64,000 bases of DNA from Devosia aquimaris (GTDB lineage Bacteria; Pseudomonadota; Alphaproteobacteria; Rhizobiales; Devosiaceae), in the NCBI RefSeq assembly GCF_020169335.1, contig NZ_JAIEZN010000001.1, positions 2,407,805 to 2,471,804 of the forward strand, given 5' to 3'. Shown piece after piece: positions 38,342 to 46,901 of this stretch (its first letter is position 1; every line of letters starts with the position of its first letter). A program made the translations under genes and the position numbers. The notes under the pieces are model-generated. The model saw only the letters and a program-made list of their open reading frames with translations, had not been told where the DNA came from and searched no databases.

Positions 38342-39478
38342 TCATGGGCGCAGTTCCACTTCGATCTGCCGCCATTCGTCATATGCGTCAGCAGAGAGCA
38401 TGTCGTATGGGCCGCATTGTGTCACGGCGCGCTGCGCCGCGCGCGCCACGGCGCCACCGGCTGGCGAAGGATCAGCCGAAACGATCTGCGTGCTGGCAAC
38501 ACTGCGATCCGGGTTCATCGTCACCAGCAGTCGCACATTCATGCCGCTGTTGATGTCGCTCGGCAACAGGTTCCAGCATGTCTTGATCCGTGCAACCAGC
38601 CCGTCGATGGCCGATTGGCTCAGCCGTGCCGAGGTGCCGGTGGTATCGCCCAGCGTCGGTGAGCCGCCGCTGCCGGTCGTGCCGCCGGTGGTCTTGTCAT
38701 TGTTGATGATGGCCGAGATATCGTCCGCCAGGGCCGCGTCCAGCTGCGGAGCAGCCTCTTGCTGTTGGGCAGCCTTTTCGGCGGCGGCAGCGGCGGCGGC
38801 ACGCTTGCGCTCTTCCTCTTCCTTCTTTTTCCGCTCGGCTTCAGCGGCCGCGAACTGCTGCCGCTTCTGCTCCAGATTGCTCGGGCGCGATGCCGGCACG
38901 GGTGCGGCCACTGCTGGAGTGGCGGGCTCGGGCGTGGGTTCAGGCGTCGGCTCCGGCGCTGGCTCCGGTGTTGGTTCGGGCGCGGGAGTCGGCTCCGGCG
39001 TCGGTGCGGGTGTCGGGGTCGGTGCGGGTGTCGGGCGCGTGGCAGGCACGGGCGCCTCGACCGGCTCCGGCGTCGGCGTCGGTTCCGGCTCAGGCGCTGG
39101 CGTGGGTTCCGGCGTTGGCTGCGGTTCGGGCACAGGCGCCGGCTCGGGCGTCGTCTGCGGCGCCGGCGCCGCATTGGTCACCGGTGCCGGCGTTGGCACA
39201 TCAGCTGGCGACGGCGTCACCTGGTCCTGCTCGGTGTTGCCGGTCGGCTGGGATATCTCGGCGGGCTTGTCATCCTCAACGATGGATGGCGTCTGCGTAT
39301 CGACAACAGTGCTGTCGAGCTGGCCGGCGCGGATATTGGAGTATTCTTCAACAGGGACGAGATCCACCGAGATGGATTCCACGACAGGCGTCAACGGCTC
39401 CTGAAACCCCAGGTTGATCAGGCCGATTGTCAGCACGACAATGTGAGCGATGATCGATGCGGTTACGCCAATGCGCAC
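38342..39478 (-). CDS. tolA: TolA-like protein of the Tol-Pal system
   Basis: 378 residues; GTG start at 39478, four bases after the tolR stop. One membrane helix 5-24 (VTASIIAHIVVLTIGLINLG), then a long periplasmic arm. Residues 87-200 are a low-complexity Pro-Glu-Thr-Ala tract (PTPEPTPAPEPEP type), 201-243 a charged coiled coil (QKRQQFAAAEAERKKKEEEE), and 285-378 the C-terminal TolA/TonB-type domain (GLVARIKTCWNLLPSD). In E. coli the arm is a long helix; here much of it is an extended PxP rod. It links TolQR to TolB/Pal using the proton motive force. Confidence 0.92.
   Translation of the reverse strand: MRIGVTASIIAHIVVLTIGLINLGFQEPLTPVVESISVDLVPVEEYSNIRAGQLDSTVVDTQTPSIVEDDKPAEISQPTGNTEQDQVTPSPADVPTPAPVTNAAPAPQTTPEPAPVPEPQPTPEPTPAPEPEPTPTPEPVEAPVPATRPTPAPTPTPAPTPEPTPAPEPTPEPAPEPTPEPTPEPATPAVAAPVPASRPSNLEQKRQQFAAAEAERKKKEEEERKRAAAAAAAEKAAQQQEAAPQLDAALADDISAIINNDKTTGGTTGSGGSPTLGDTTGTSARLSQSAIDGLVARIKTCWNLLPSDINSGMNVRLLVTMNPDRSVASTQIVSADPSPAGGAVARAAQRAVTQCGPYDMLSADAYDEWRQIEVELRP
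38911..39168 (-). repeat. Degenerate repeat tract coding the Pro-Glu-Thr arm of TolA
   Basis: About 85 codons reading almost only Pro, Glu, Thr, Ala and Val in short repeats of the PEPTPAPE kind. The DNA is correspondingly repetitive (GGCTCCGGCG-like units), a likely site for length changes by slippage or recombination. Confidence 0.7.
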
Positions 39479-39482
39479 TGGA

Positions 39483-39926
39483 CTAGCCCGGTTCCCGCTC
39501 GGTGATGAGACCGATCTTGCTGAAGCCGCCCGCAGACAGGATACCCATCACACGCATCACCGAACCATAGTTGGCCGTGGTGTCGCCGCGCAGGAAGATG
39601 CGGTCCTCGGTGCCATTGGTCGCCTTGGCGCTGACGGCACTGACCAGATCGGCTTCCGACACCACGTCTTCATCGACATAGATCGTGCCTTCGGGCGTCA
39701 CGGCCACCGTGATCGGCTGCGTCTGGCTGGGCAGCTCATTGGCGGCCGTCTTGGGCAGATCGATCGGCACGCCCGCCGTCATCATCGGCGCCGCCACCAT
39801 GAAGATGATCAGCAGCACCAGCATCACGTCCACCATGGGCGTGATGTTGATTTCGCTCATCACCGCTTTCTTGCGACCGCGGCGGCCCCTGCCGCCGGAG
39901 CCACCCGCTGCTGTGCCCATGCCCAT
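39483..39926 (-). CDS. tolR: Tol-Pal system protein TolR (ExbD family)
   Basis: 147 residues from the ATG at 39926, which lies two bases before the tolQ stop in transcript order. N-terminal Gly/Arg-rich segment, one membrane helix about 28-48 with the proton-path Asp in MSEINITPMVDVMLVLLIIF, and a periplasmic domain to 147 ending SAGGFSKIGLITE. Forms the proton-driven motor with TolQ. Confidence 0.96.
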   Translation of the reverse strand: MGMGTAAGGSGGRGRRGRKKAVMSEINITPMVDVMLVLLIIFMVAAPMMTAGVPIDLPKTAANELPSQTQPITVAVTPEGTIYVDEDVVSEADLVSAVSAKATNGTEDRIFLRGDTTANYGSVMRVMGILSAGGFSKIGLITEREPG

Positions 39927-39927
39927 A

Positions 39928-40638
39928 TCAGCGGCTCCGTGCTTCGAGCTGGCGACTGAGAATGGTGGAGAATTCGTCGGCAAAGCCCTCCAGCCGGCCC
40001 ACCATCTTGGCAGCGTCGGCGGACAGCTTGTTATAGGCGATAACGGCCGGAATGGCAGCCACCAGGCCAATGGCCGTGGCGAACAGGGCTTCGGCAATCG
40101 GGCCGGCCACAACGGCCAGATTGGTGCTGGACGAGGCGGCAATGGCGGTAAAGGCATTCATGATGCCCCACACCGTGCCGAACAGGCCGATGAACGGGCC
40201 GGCCGAGCCGATGGTCGCGAGGAACCCAAGCCGCTTCTCCAGAAGCTCGCTCTCACGGTTGATCGCCACGTCGAGCACCTTGTCCAGGCGCTGCTGCATG
40301 CCCACAAAGCTTGCCGCATTCTGCTCGTGGCTGCGCTTCCATTCCTTCATGGCTGCGACAAACACCGCGCCCATGCCGCCCGAGGGCTTCTCGGACTGCA
40401 TCTGGTACAGCTCTTCCAGCGACTGCCCGGACCAGAACGTCCGCTCGAAGCGGTTCATTTCCGCATTGGTGCGCCGATAGACGATGGTCTTGTCGATGAT
40501 GATGGCCCAGCACCAGATCGAGGCACCCAGCAGCCCCAGCATCACGGCCTTGACGATCCAGTCGGCGGCCCAGAACAGGCCCCAGATGGAAAAATCGGTG
40601 TGCGGCACGACGGCACCCACAGCGTCCATGGCTTCCAT
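39928..40638 (-). CDS. tolQ: Tol-Pal system protein TolQ (ExbB family)
   Basis: 236 residues from the ATG at 40638 (GAAGGA upstream). Three membrane helices, about 20-42, 133-155 and 175-195. The ExbB/MotA signature GSAGPFIGLFGTVWGIMNAF lies at the second helix, and AIAEALFATAIGLVAAIPAV-like sequence at the third. First gene of tolQRAB here; ybgC, which normally precedes it, is displaced by an intervening antisense gene. Confidence 0.97.
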   Translation of the reverse strand: MEAMDAVGAVVPHTDFSIWGLFWAADWIVKAVMLGLLGASIWCWAIIIDKTIVYRRTNAEMNRFERTFWSGQSLEELYQMQSEKPSGGMGAVFVAAMKEWKRSHEQNAASFVGMQQRLDKVLDVAINRESELLEKRLGFLATIGSAGPFIGLFGTVWGIMNAFTAIAASSSTNLAVVAGPIAEALFATAIGLVAAIPAVIAYNKLSADAAKMVGRLEGFADEFSTILSRQLEARSR

Positions 40639-41037
40639 GTAGTGATCCTTCTCGGTCCGGCCCACGCACCCGACCCTCAGCCATCAGCCGATGCGGTCGA
40701 AATCTGTCAAAATTAAGAGAAATGCCCGGAAAACCAGTCCTTTGAGGCGGCACATCCAGACACGAAACTGCTTTGCCGCAATTATGGTCAAGGATTGGTT
40801 AACAAAGGCTCACAACCGGTTCTCACATCCGCGTCATGGCCGACGCAGGCATAGGCTGGCGTTTTACTTACGAACATTATAATATTCTTATTCATGCTGA
40901 ACGCTCGGGGAGGGCGCTGGCATCGCTTGTGACAGATCAAGGCCGGCGCAACTGGCAGGGCTCACACTGTCATGAGGAACCGCACCACTTTGAGGCCTTT
41001 TGTGCGTCGCAGGGGTCGGTACAACAGGAGGAATGGA
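40639..41037. promoter_or_regulatory. Divergent region between tolQ and sqr
   Basis: 399 bases without a credible gene. The part near tolQ must hold the tolQRAB promoter. An A+T-rich stretch at 40861-40895 contains a 16-base near-perfect palindrome GAACATTATAATATTC (40872-40887, 7 of 8 pairs), about 150 bases before the sqr start and 234 bases before tolQ. AT-rich palindromes of this type are recognised by ArsR-family sulfide sensors (BigR/SqrR) upstream of sqr genes in other bacteria; the link here is inference. Confidence 0.5.
40872..40887. promoter_or_regulatory. AT-rich palindrome, candidate operator of sqr
   Basis: GAACATTATAATATTC; only one mismatched pair (75/84). It stands out in a G+C-rich region. 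No regulator gene of the ArsR type is in the window. Confidence 0.4.
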
Positions 41038-42333
41038 ATGGCACATATCGTTGTACTGGGCGCTGGCCTCGGCGGCACCATAATGGCCTATGAACTGCGT
41101 GACCGGCTGGGGCTGGAGCACAGGATTTCCGTCGTCAACAAGGGTCCGACCTATTCCTTCGTTCCCTCCAATCCCTGGGTTGCCGTCGGTTGGCGTGACC
41201 GATCCGATGTCGAGATAGACCTGGCCCCGGTCTTTGCGCGGCGCCGGATCGATTTCCACCCGCAGGGCGCCCACCGGGTCGATCCCCAGGCCAAGCGTAT
41301 CGAACTGCTGGACGATACGGCGCTCGACTATGACTACCTGGTGATTGCCACCGGCCCGGAACTGGCCTTCGACGAGATTGAAGGCTTTGGTCCCGACAAC
41401 CAGACCCAGTCCGTCTGCTTTGTCGACCATGCCGCCTCCGCCAAGGCGGCCTTCGATCGTCTGGTGGCCAATCCCGGCCCCGTCGTCATCGGTGCCGTGC
41501 AGGGCGCATCCTGTTTCGGCCCGGCCTATGAGTTCGCCTTCATCCTCGACAAGGCCCTGCGCGACGCCAAGGTGCGCGACCGGGTGCCCATGACCTTTAT
41601 CACCTCCGAACCCTATATCGGCCACCTGGGCCTTGATGGCGTCGGCGACACCAAGGGCCTGCTCGAGAGCGAAATGCGCCAGCACCACATCAAGTGGATC
41701 TGCAACGCCAGGGTGGACAAGTTCGCCGATGGCAAGGTTCAGGCCTCCGAGATCGGTGACGATGGAGCCGTGTTGCGCCAACACGACGTGCCCTTTGTCT
41801 ATGCCATGATGTTGCCGGCCTTCCGGGGCGTGTCCGCGGTTCGCGGCGTCGAAGGCCTCACCAATCCGCGCGGCTTCATCCTGGCCGACAAATACCAGCG
41901 CAACCCCACCTTCCCCGACGTCTTCTCGATTGGCGTCTGTGTCGCCATCCCGCCGATCGGCAAGACAGCGGTGCCGGTGGGTGTGCCCAAGACCGGCTTC
42001 ATGATCGAATCCATGGTCACCGCCACCGCCCACAACATCGCCAACCTGGTCGCCGGCAAGCCGGTGCAGGCCGAGGCCACCTGGAATGCCATCTGTCTGG
42101 CCGACTTCGGCGACGGAGGCGTGGCCTTTGTCGCTCAGCCGCAAATTCCGCCGCGCAATGTGAACTGGGCGGCCTCCGGCAAATGGGTCCACACTGCCAA
42201 GGTTGGGTTCGAGAAGTACTTCCTGCACAAGATCCGATCCGGGACCTCCGAGCCCTTCTACGAGAAGCTCGCCCTCCAGGTTCTGGGTATCGAGAAGCTC
42301 AAGGCCATCAAACTCGATCCACCGCCGCAATAG
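41038..42333 (+). CDS. sqr: Sulfide:quinone oxidoreductase
   Basis: 431 residues from the ATG at 41038 (CAGGAGGA upstream). FAD-binding GAGLGG at 8-13, then FVPSNPWVAVGWRDR, ATGPELAF, GAVQGASCFGPAYEF, ITSEPYIGHLG and VPKTGFMIESMV, matching the Acidithiobacillus ferrooxidans enzyme over its whole length. The three cysteines used in sulfide oxidation align: C127 (SVCFVDH), C159 (ASCFGP) and C353 (TWNAICLADFGD). Membrane-peripheral; oxidises H2S to polysulfide or persulfide and reduces quinone. It lies antisense within the ybgC-tolQ interval. No persulfide dioxygenase or rhodanese gene is adjacent. Confidence 0.93.
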   Translation: MAHIVVLGAGLGGTIMAYELRDRLGLEHRISVVNKGPTYSFVPSNPWVAVGWRDRSDVEIDLAPVFARRRIDFHPQGAHRVDPQAKRIELLDDTALDYDYLVIATGPELAFDEIEGFGPDNQTQSVCFVDHAASAKAAFDRLVANPGPVVIGAVQGASCFGPAYEFAFILDKALRDAKVRDRVPMTFITSEPYIGHLGLDGVGDTKGLLESEMRQHHIKWICNARVDKFADGKVQASEIGDDGAVLRQHDVPFVYAMMLPAFRGVSAVRGVEGLTNPRGFILADKYQRNPTFPDVFSIGVCVAIPPIGKTAVPVGVPKTGFMIESMVTATAHNIANLVAGKPVQAEATWNAICLADFGDGGVAFVAQPQIPPRNVNWAASGKWVHTAKVGFEKYFLHKIRSGTSEPFYEKLALQVLGIEKLKAIKLDPPPQ

Positions 42334-42341
42334 GCGCGGAG

Positions 42342-42740
42342 TCAGGCCTCCGGCGCGAAGCGGGCCAGGATGGCCTTGGGCAAGCGCGCGGCGGCACCAC
42401 TGGTCTTGATGGCCACCACAACCACGCGGGCGCGGGTCAAGACGGACTCGCCCCGCAGGATCGTCTGCATCAGGGTCAGCCGCGCGCCACTGATGGCCTC
42501 AACGGCAGTCACGACCGTCAGCAGGTCATCGATGTGGGCCGCGCCATCGAACTGGATGTCCATCGACCGCACCGCAAAGGCCAATCCCTGCTCTGCCAGT
42601 TCGGAATGGTGGATGCCCGCATCACGCAGGAACTCGGTGCGCCCCCGCTCGAAGAATTTGAGATAAGCGGCGTGGTAGACATTACCCGAGAAATCGGTGT
42701 CTTCGTAATAGATGCGGACGGGGAAGTGGTGCTGCGTCAT
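42342..42740 (-). CDS. ybgC: Tol-Pal-associated acyl-CoA thioesterase YbgC
   Basis: 132 residues from the ATG at 42740; an open extension to 42875 lies inside the NUDIX gene. Hot-dog fold of the 4-hydroxybenzoyl-CoA thioesterase type: catalytic Asp in RIYYEDTDFSGNVYHAAYLKFFERGRTE (key residues D and the following TD-SG-V-H). Usual first gene of the tol operon, but here a convergent sqr gene separates it from tolQ by about 1.7 kb. Overlaps the NUDIX stop by 4 bases. Confidence 0.95.
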   Translation of the reverse strand: MTQHHFPVRIYYEDTDFSGNVYHAAYLKFFERGRTEFLRDAGIHHSELAEQGLAFAVRSMDIQFDGAAHIDDLLTVVTAVEAISGARLTLMQTILRGESVLTRARVVVVAIKTSGAAARLPKAILARFAPEA

Positions 42741-43252
42741 GGCTGGGACACTATCCCCTGCCCCTCGATGAACACCACATGCTCGGTCCGTCCCGAATGC
42801 GTCCGCAGCCGCCCCGGCAGCCAGGACGGCTTGAGCTGTGCCGCGATCAGTGCTGGCCCTTCGAGCGGCAGCCACGAAAACTGCAGCAGATGCCCTTCGT
42901 CTTCCCGCACCAGGAAAGGCTGAGCCCCGCCCGGCCGAACATCGTCGGGCAGTTCGATGCCATAGACGAACCCCAGTTCGTGATAGCGCTCGCCGGCGCG
43001 GCCATAAAGGCTCTCATAGGTGAACAGCAGGGGCCCAAGACCAACCGGCATTGCCAGCTCCTCGGCCATCTCACGCGCCAGGGCCAGTTCCGTCGTTTCG
43101 CCCATCTCGACCCGGCCGCCGGGCAACATGCAATAGTCGTCATCGTCCTCCCGGTCGACCAGCACATGACCGTCCCGGATCGCCGCCCCCGCCACGCGGA
43201 AATTGAAGCGCGTGTCCTCTGCCGCAAAGCTCAGCAGTGTCCGTCCACTCAC
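42737..43252 (-). CDS. NUDIX hydrolase
   Basis: 171 residues; GTG start at 43252 overlapping the ruvB stop by three bases (GTGA), so translation is coupled to ruvB. Nudix box [22 protein letters not shown] fits Gx5Ex7REUxEExGU (given in two parts: GGRVEMGET and the REMAEEL helix). Such enzymes hydrolyse nucleoside diphosphates linked to another group; the substrate is not evident. Its place between ruvB and ybgC on the same strand is not the textbook order. Confidence 0.92.
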   Translation of the reverse strand: MSGRTLLSFAAEDTRFNFRVAGAAIRDGHVLVDREDDDDYCMLPGGRVEMGETTELALAREMAEELAMPVGLGPLLFTYESLYGRAGERYHELGFVYGIELPDDVRPGGAQPFLVREDEGHLLQFSWLPLEGPALIAAQLKPSWLPGRLRTHSGRTEHVVFIEGQGIVSQP

Positions 43253-44304
43253 GCGTCGGGCTCCTCGAACAGGCTCGACTGGACGCCGACAAAACCCTGC
43301 GGCACGCTCCGGCCAAGGTGCTGGAAAGCCGCGCCCGTCAGCACGCGCCCGCGCGGCGTGCGCTGGATGAAGCCCTGCTGGATCAAATAGGGCTCGACGA
43401 TCTCTTCGATGGCATCGCGCGGCTCGCTGAGCGCGGCGGCAATCGTCTCGATCCCGACCGGACCGCCGCCATAAAAATCGACAATAGTCGTCAGATACCG
43501 CCGGTCCAGCTGGTCGAGCCCCCGCGCATCCACATCGAGCCGCAGCAATGCCTTGTCGGCGATGGACCGGGTGATCTCGCCCGAACCATCCACCAGCGCA
43601 AAATCGGTGACGCGACGCAGCAGGCGCCCGGCAATGCGCGGCGTGCCGCGCGAGCGCCGGGCAATCTCCATCGCCCCGTCGGGTGCCATGGGCATGCCCA
43701 GCAGCCGCGCGCCGCGCTGCACGATCTGCACCAGTTCCTCGGGCGTGTAGAAATTGAGCCGCACCGGAATGCCGAAGCGGTCGCGCAGCGGCGTGGTCAG
43801 GAGGCCTGCCCGCGTCGTCGCCCCCACCAGGGTAAACCGTGCCAGATCGATCCGCACCGAGCGGGCCGCCGGCCCCTCGCCAATGATCAGATCAAGCTGA
43901 AAATCCTCCATCGCCGGATAGAGCACTTCCTCGATGGCGGGGTTGAGCCGGTGGATTTCGTCGATGAACAGCACGTCGCGGTCTTCGAGATTGGTCAGCA
44001 GCGCCGCCAGATCCCCTGCCTTGGCGATCACCGGGCCGGACGTCGCGCGAAAACCGACACCCAGTTCCTTGGAGATGATCTGCGCCAGCGTCGTCTTGCC
44101 CAGGCCCGGCGGGCCAACGAACAGCACGTGATCGAGGGCCGCGCCGCGCTGCTTGGCTGCCTGGATGAACACTTCGAGGTTTGCCCGCGCCGCAGCCTGG
44201 CCGACAAATTCGGAAAATCCGGACGGGCGCAGGGACACATCCAGCGGATCGTCGCGCCCGGCTGCGGGGGAGGTAAGATTGCTCAACTGCTCAACCACCT
44301 GCAT
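43249..44304 (-). CDS. ruvB: Holliday junction branch-migration ATPase RuvB
   Basis: 351 residues. AAA+ motor: [15 protein letters not shown], Walker A GPPGLGKT, Walker [11 protein letters not shown], sensor 1 [18 protein letters not shown], arginine-finger region, and a C-terminal winged helix ([16 protein letters not shown]) that binds DNA. Works with RuvA to drive branch migration. The start overlaps the stop of a small membrane-protein gene by 14 bases, which separates it from ruvA. Confidence 0.98.
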   Translation of the reverse strand: MQVVEQLSNLTSPAAGRDDPLDVSLRPSGFSEFVGQAAARANLEVFIQAAKQRGAALDHVLFVGPPGLGKTTLAQIISKELGVGFRATSGPVIAKAGDLAALLTNLEDRDVLFIDEIHRLNPAIEEVLYPAMEDFQLDLIIGEGPAARSVRIDLARFTLVGATTRAGLLTTPLRDRFGIPVRLNFYTPEELVQIVQRGARLLGMPMAPDGAMEIARRSRGTPRIAGRLLRRVTDFALVDGSGEITRSIADKALLRLDVDARGLDQLDRRYLTTIVDFYGGGPVGIETIAAALSEPRDAIEEIVEPYLIQQGFIQRTPRGRVLTGAAFQHLGRSVPQGFVGVQSSLFEEPDA

Positions 44305-44776
44305 CTTCTTTGAAAAGCACGCTCAGTCGGAACGCGCGATGATACCGTTTGAACAGCAGAGCAAAGATAGGAAACGCTAGGATGCAGGCCAGCGGCACGA
44401 GAGCACCGAGGAAGTAAAAGCCATAGGCCAAGCCATCGCTGTCCCGCAAAATCAGCAAGCTCAGCAAGATATAGGCAACCAAACCAAGGCCTCCGGCAAT
44501 GCCAGACAAGGTCACCTGCTGCCACCATGACTTCGACATGCCCAACCTGTCCACGAGCAACAGACCTACGATCCAAAAAAACATAGGAAACAGCAGTAGT
44601 ATTGCCCAAATTGCCATCGTTGCACCTATTACGGCGAAGGCCCCCGTTCCCATCCAGTAGTCCCAACTCATATTGAGAGCAACGAAAACGGGCAGGGTTG
44701 CCAGGACGGCGAATGTCCAGACATAGAGTGCCAACAGCGCTGATGCGGCTAGAAGGGCAGACCAGTTTCTGACCAT
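44291..44776 (-). CDS. Small four-helix membrane protein of unknown function, between ruvA and ruvB
   Basis: 161 residues from the ATG at 44776, which overlaps the ruvA stop (TGATG). Four to five predicted membrane helices: about 9-32 ([20 protein letters not shown]), 45-72, 86-108 and 120-144; the C-terminus is basic and cytoplasmic ([17 protein letters not shown]). I do not recognise a family. Base composition is clearly lower in G+C than its neighbours: 32 of 60 bases in both 44341-44400 and 44461-44520, against 37 of 60 in ruvB at 44041-44100. Overlaps with both ruv genes mean it must be co-translated with them. It looks like a later insertion that preserved the operon. Confidence 0.8.
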   Translation of the reverse strand: MVRNWSALLAASALLALYVWTFAVLATLPVFVALNMSWDYWMGTGAFAVIGATMAIWAILLLFPMFFWIVGLLLVDRLGMSKSWWQQVTLSGIAGGLGLVAYILLSLLILRDSDGLAYGFYFLGALVPLACILAFPIFALLFKRYHRAFRLSVLFKEDAGG

Positions 44777-45393
44777 CAAGTGCTCAGCTCCCGCAGGCCC
44801 AGTCGGATCAGTTTCTCGGTCGGCACGCTATCACCCTCTCGGGCAACGATGCGTGCCAGCGCCGCCGAGGCCTGGGCGCTGGAATAGCCCAGATTGGTCA
44901 GCGCCGAAACCGCATCGCTGATGGCGCTCGGCGCCACCCCCTCGCCCAGGGCAGCCTGTAGTCCCAGCGTGCCGGCGTCGACGGCGCCCGTGGCCGGCAC
45001 CTTGCCCTTGAGCTCGGTCACCAGCCGTACGGCGAGCTTTGGCCCCACGCCATTGGCGCGGCCGATCATCGCCTTGTCCTGCAGCGCAATGGCGCTCGAC
45101 AGTTCCGATGGCGATAGGGCGGAAAGGATGGCAAGGGCCACGCGCGCGCCAACGCCCTGGACGGTCATCAGCAGGTTGAACCAGGCCTTCTCCGCTTCGC
45201 TCGAAAAACCATAGAGCCGGATCATGTCCTCGCGCACGATGGTCTCGATGAACACCACGGCGGCTTCGCCAACCCGTGGCAGCGCCTGCAGCGTCCGGCT
45301 CGAACAATGCGCCTCGTAGCAAACCCCGCCGCAATCGATCAGCACGTGATCATCGCCAAAGCTGTCCACCAGCCCCTTGAGCTTGCCGATCAT
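44776..45393 (-). CDS. ruvA: Holliday junction DNA helicase subunit RuvA
   Basis: 205 residues. OB-fold N-terminus [27 protein letters not shown], two helix-hairpin-helix motifs ([17 protein letters not shown] and [18 protein letters not shown]), and a C-terminal RuvB-binding domain ([16 protein letters not shown]). Tetramer that binds four-way junctions. Overlaps ruvC by 4 bases. Confidence 0.98.
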   Translation of the reverse strand: MIGKLKGLVDSFGDDHVLIDCGGVCYEAHCSSRTLQALPRVGEAAVVFIETIVREDMIRLYGFSSEAEKAWFNLLMTVQGVGARVALAILSALSPSELSSAIALQDKAMIGRANGVGPKLAVRLVTELKGKVPATGAVDAGTLGLQAALGEGVAPSAISDAVSALTNLGYSSAQASAALARIVAREGDSVPTEKLIRLGLRELST

Positions 45394-45896
45394 GCCAGCG
45401 CCCTCAGCCGCTGATGGGCGACGCGGTGGTGCGCATGGCAGATCGCGATGGCCAGCGCATCAGCCGCGTCGGCACCCTTGAAATCGGCCTGGGGCATCAG
45501 CGTCTTGACCATCAGTGCAACCTGTCCCTTCTCGGCGTGCCCGGTCCCCACCACCGACTTCTTGACCAGATTGGCGGCATATTCCGCAACCGGCAGCCCG
45601 CGCGCCGCGGGCGTCAGCAGGGCCACGCCCCGCGCCTGCCCGAGAATGAGAGCTGATCGCGCCCCAGCATTGACGAAGGTTTCTTCCACCGCCGCTTCAT
45701 CGGGCGCGAACCGGTCCAGCACGTCGCCCAAGCCCGCAAACAGGATCGCCAGGCGCTCGCCCAGTGAGCCATCGACAGGCGGCGTCACGGTGCCGGCGCC
45801 AACGAAGGTCAGCCGGTTACCCAGGGTTTCGATCACGCCCCAGCCGCAGCGCCGCAGCCCGGGGTCAATGCCGATGATTCGTGTCGGTAGGGACAT
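45390..45896 (-). CDS. ruvC: Holliday junction resolvase RuvC
   Basis: 168 residues from the ATG at 45896 (AAGGA upstream); the frame extends to 46031 but that part overlaps the GGDEF gene start region and is not family-like. Catalytic acidic residues in [22 protein letters not shown], and the C-terminal [18 protein letters not shown]. Endonuclease that resolves junctions in the RuvABC complex. First gene of ruvC-ruvA-X-ruvB-NUDIX-ybgC. Confidence 0.97.
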   Translation of the reverse strand: MSLPTRIIGIDPGLRRCGWGVIETLGNRLTFVGAGTVTPPVDGSLGERLAILFAGLGDVLDRFAPDEAAVEETFVNAGARSALILGQARGVALLTPAARGLPVAEYAANLVKKSVVGTGHAEKGQVALMVKTLMPQADFKGADAADALAIAICHAHHRVAHQRLRALA

Positions 45897-46057
45897 GTGT
45901 CTTCCTTGGTCGTCACCCTTCACCCTAACTACACTATGTGAACAAACTGGCAACACCATCGCAGGATAACCCACAGTCAGAAAATATACACCTTTCCAGG
46001 CAACACATTCTTCAACATGCAGACCTAGCATTCGCCGCGGGAATGCAGGATCGAATC

Positions 46058-46837
46058 ATGAGCGAAATCAAGACCATCCTTCCACGGAAGGCTTGGCTCA
46101 GGCTGTGGCGTATCTTTGGGCTGGCCAATGCCGCCTCGGTCGCCCTTTCGGTGGTCGTCACCAACACCATCATGGAAACCTTTTCCAACGGCATCAATGT
46201 CCAGGGCCTGATCGTGGCCATCGTGACCCCGCTTCTGCTTGGCGGCCCCATGATGTTTGTGCTGCTGCTCAAGCACGAGCAATTGCGCCACGCCAATGCG
46301 CAGCTCCGCCACATGGCCAGCACCGATTGGTTGACGCAGTGTCTGACGCGCGGCGCCTTTACCCATGGTGTCACGCGCGCCCTCTCCGACACGGCCCAGG
46401 GCGGCGCCCTGCTGATCCTGGACGCTGACGCCTTCAAGAGCGTCAACGATCGTTTTGGCCACGACAATGGGGACGAGGCTCTCCGCCTGATCGCCGCCGC
46501 CTTGCGCGATGCGGCTCCTGAGGATGCGCTGATTGGTCGGCTGGGCGGGGAAGAGTTCGGCATCTTCAAAGCCGGCGCCGACGCCGCGGCAGCAGACGCC
46601 ATGGCCCGCAACGTCCAGCAGGCCATCGCGGCGCTGGAGTTTCGGCCCCTGGGCCAGGCCTGCCCGCTCTCTGTCTCGGTTGGCTACGCCACGAGCGCCG
46701 AAGAGCCCAGCCTAGCTGGCCTCTATCGCCTTGCCGATCAGCGTCTCTACGGTGCCAAGGTCGACATCGCCGCCCCTGCGGAACAACCCGCTCCTCCTGA
46801 GCAAACACAGGCACCCAAGCCGGCAGCAGCCGCATAG
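46058..46837 (+). CDS. Membrane-bound GGDEF-domain protein (putative diguanylate cyclase)
   Basis: 259 residues from the ATG at 46058 (AGGA seven bases upstream); upstream in-frame ATGs at 46043 and 45938 are possible but poorer. Two membrane helices about 20-38 and 50-71, short coiled linker (LKHEQLRHANAQLRHMAS), then a GGDEF domain from about 90 with DADAFKSVNDRFGHDNGDE and active site GGEEF at 163-167, so c-di-GMP synthesis is plausible. The inhibitory I-site RxxD before the active site is absent. A Pro/Ala tail ends the protein. It lies antisense between ruvC and yebC. Confidence 0.9.
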   Translation: MSEIKTILPRKAWLRLWRIFGLANAASVALSVVVTNTIMETFSNGINVQGLIVAIVTPLLLGGPMMFVLLLKHEQLRHANAQLRHMASTDWLTQCLTRGAFTHGVTRALSDTAQGGALLILDADAFKSVNDRFGHDNGDEALRLIAAALRDAAPEDALIGRLGGEEFGIFKAGADAAAADAMARNVQQAIAALEFRPLGQACPLSVSVGYATSAEEPSLAGLYRLADQRLYGAKVDIAAPAEQPAPPEQTQAPKPAAAA

Positions 46838-46838
46838 C

Positions 46839-46867
46839 AAAAGGGCGGCACCACTGGCGCCGCCCCC
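46839..46867 (-). terminator. Terminator of yebC
   Basis: 7-bp stem GGGCGGC/GCCGCCC (46843-46849 with 46859-46865). On the minus strand TTTT follows. It lies 35 bases past the yebC stop. Confidence 0.65.
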
Positions 46868-46901
46868 TGTCATTCAAAACATGGCATGGCCGCTGGAGCG
46901 A

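Noticed and set aside
38400-39404. 334-codon Gly/Ser/Val-rich frame antisense to tolA, resembling a repeat surface protein
   Set aside because: Its repeats are the complement of the TolA Pro-Glu-Thr codons; no signal peptide or ribosome site.
40691-40882. 63-codon frame between tolQ and sqr
   Set aside because: Basic, low-complexity product, no ribosome site, overlaps the likely promoter region.
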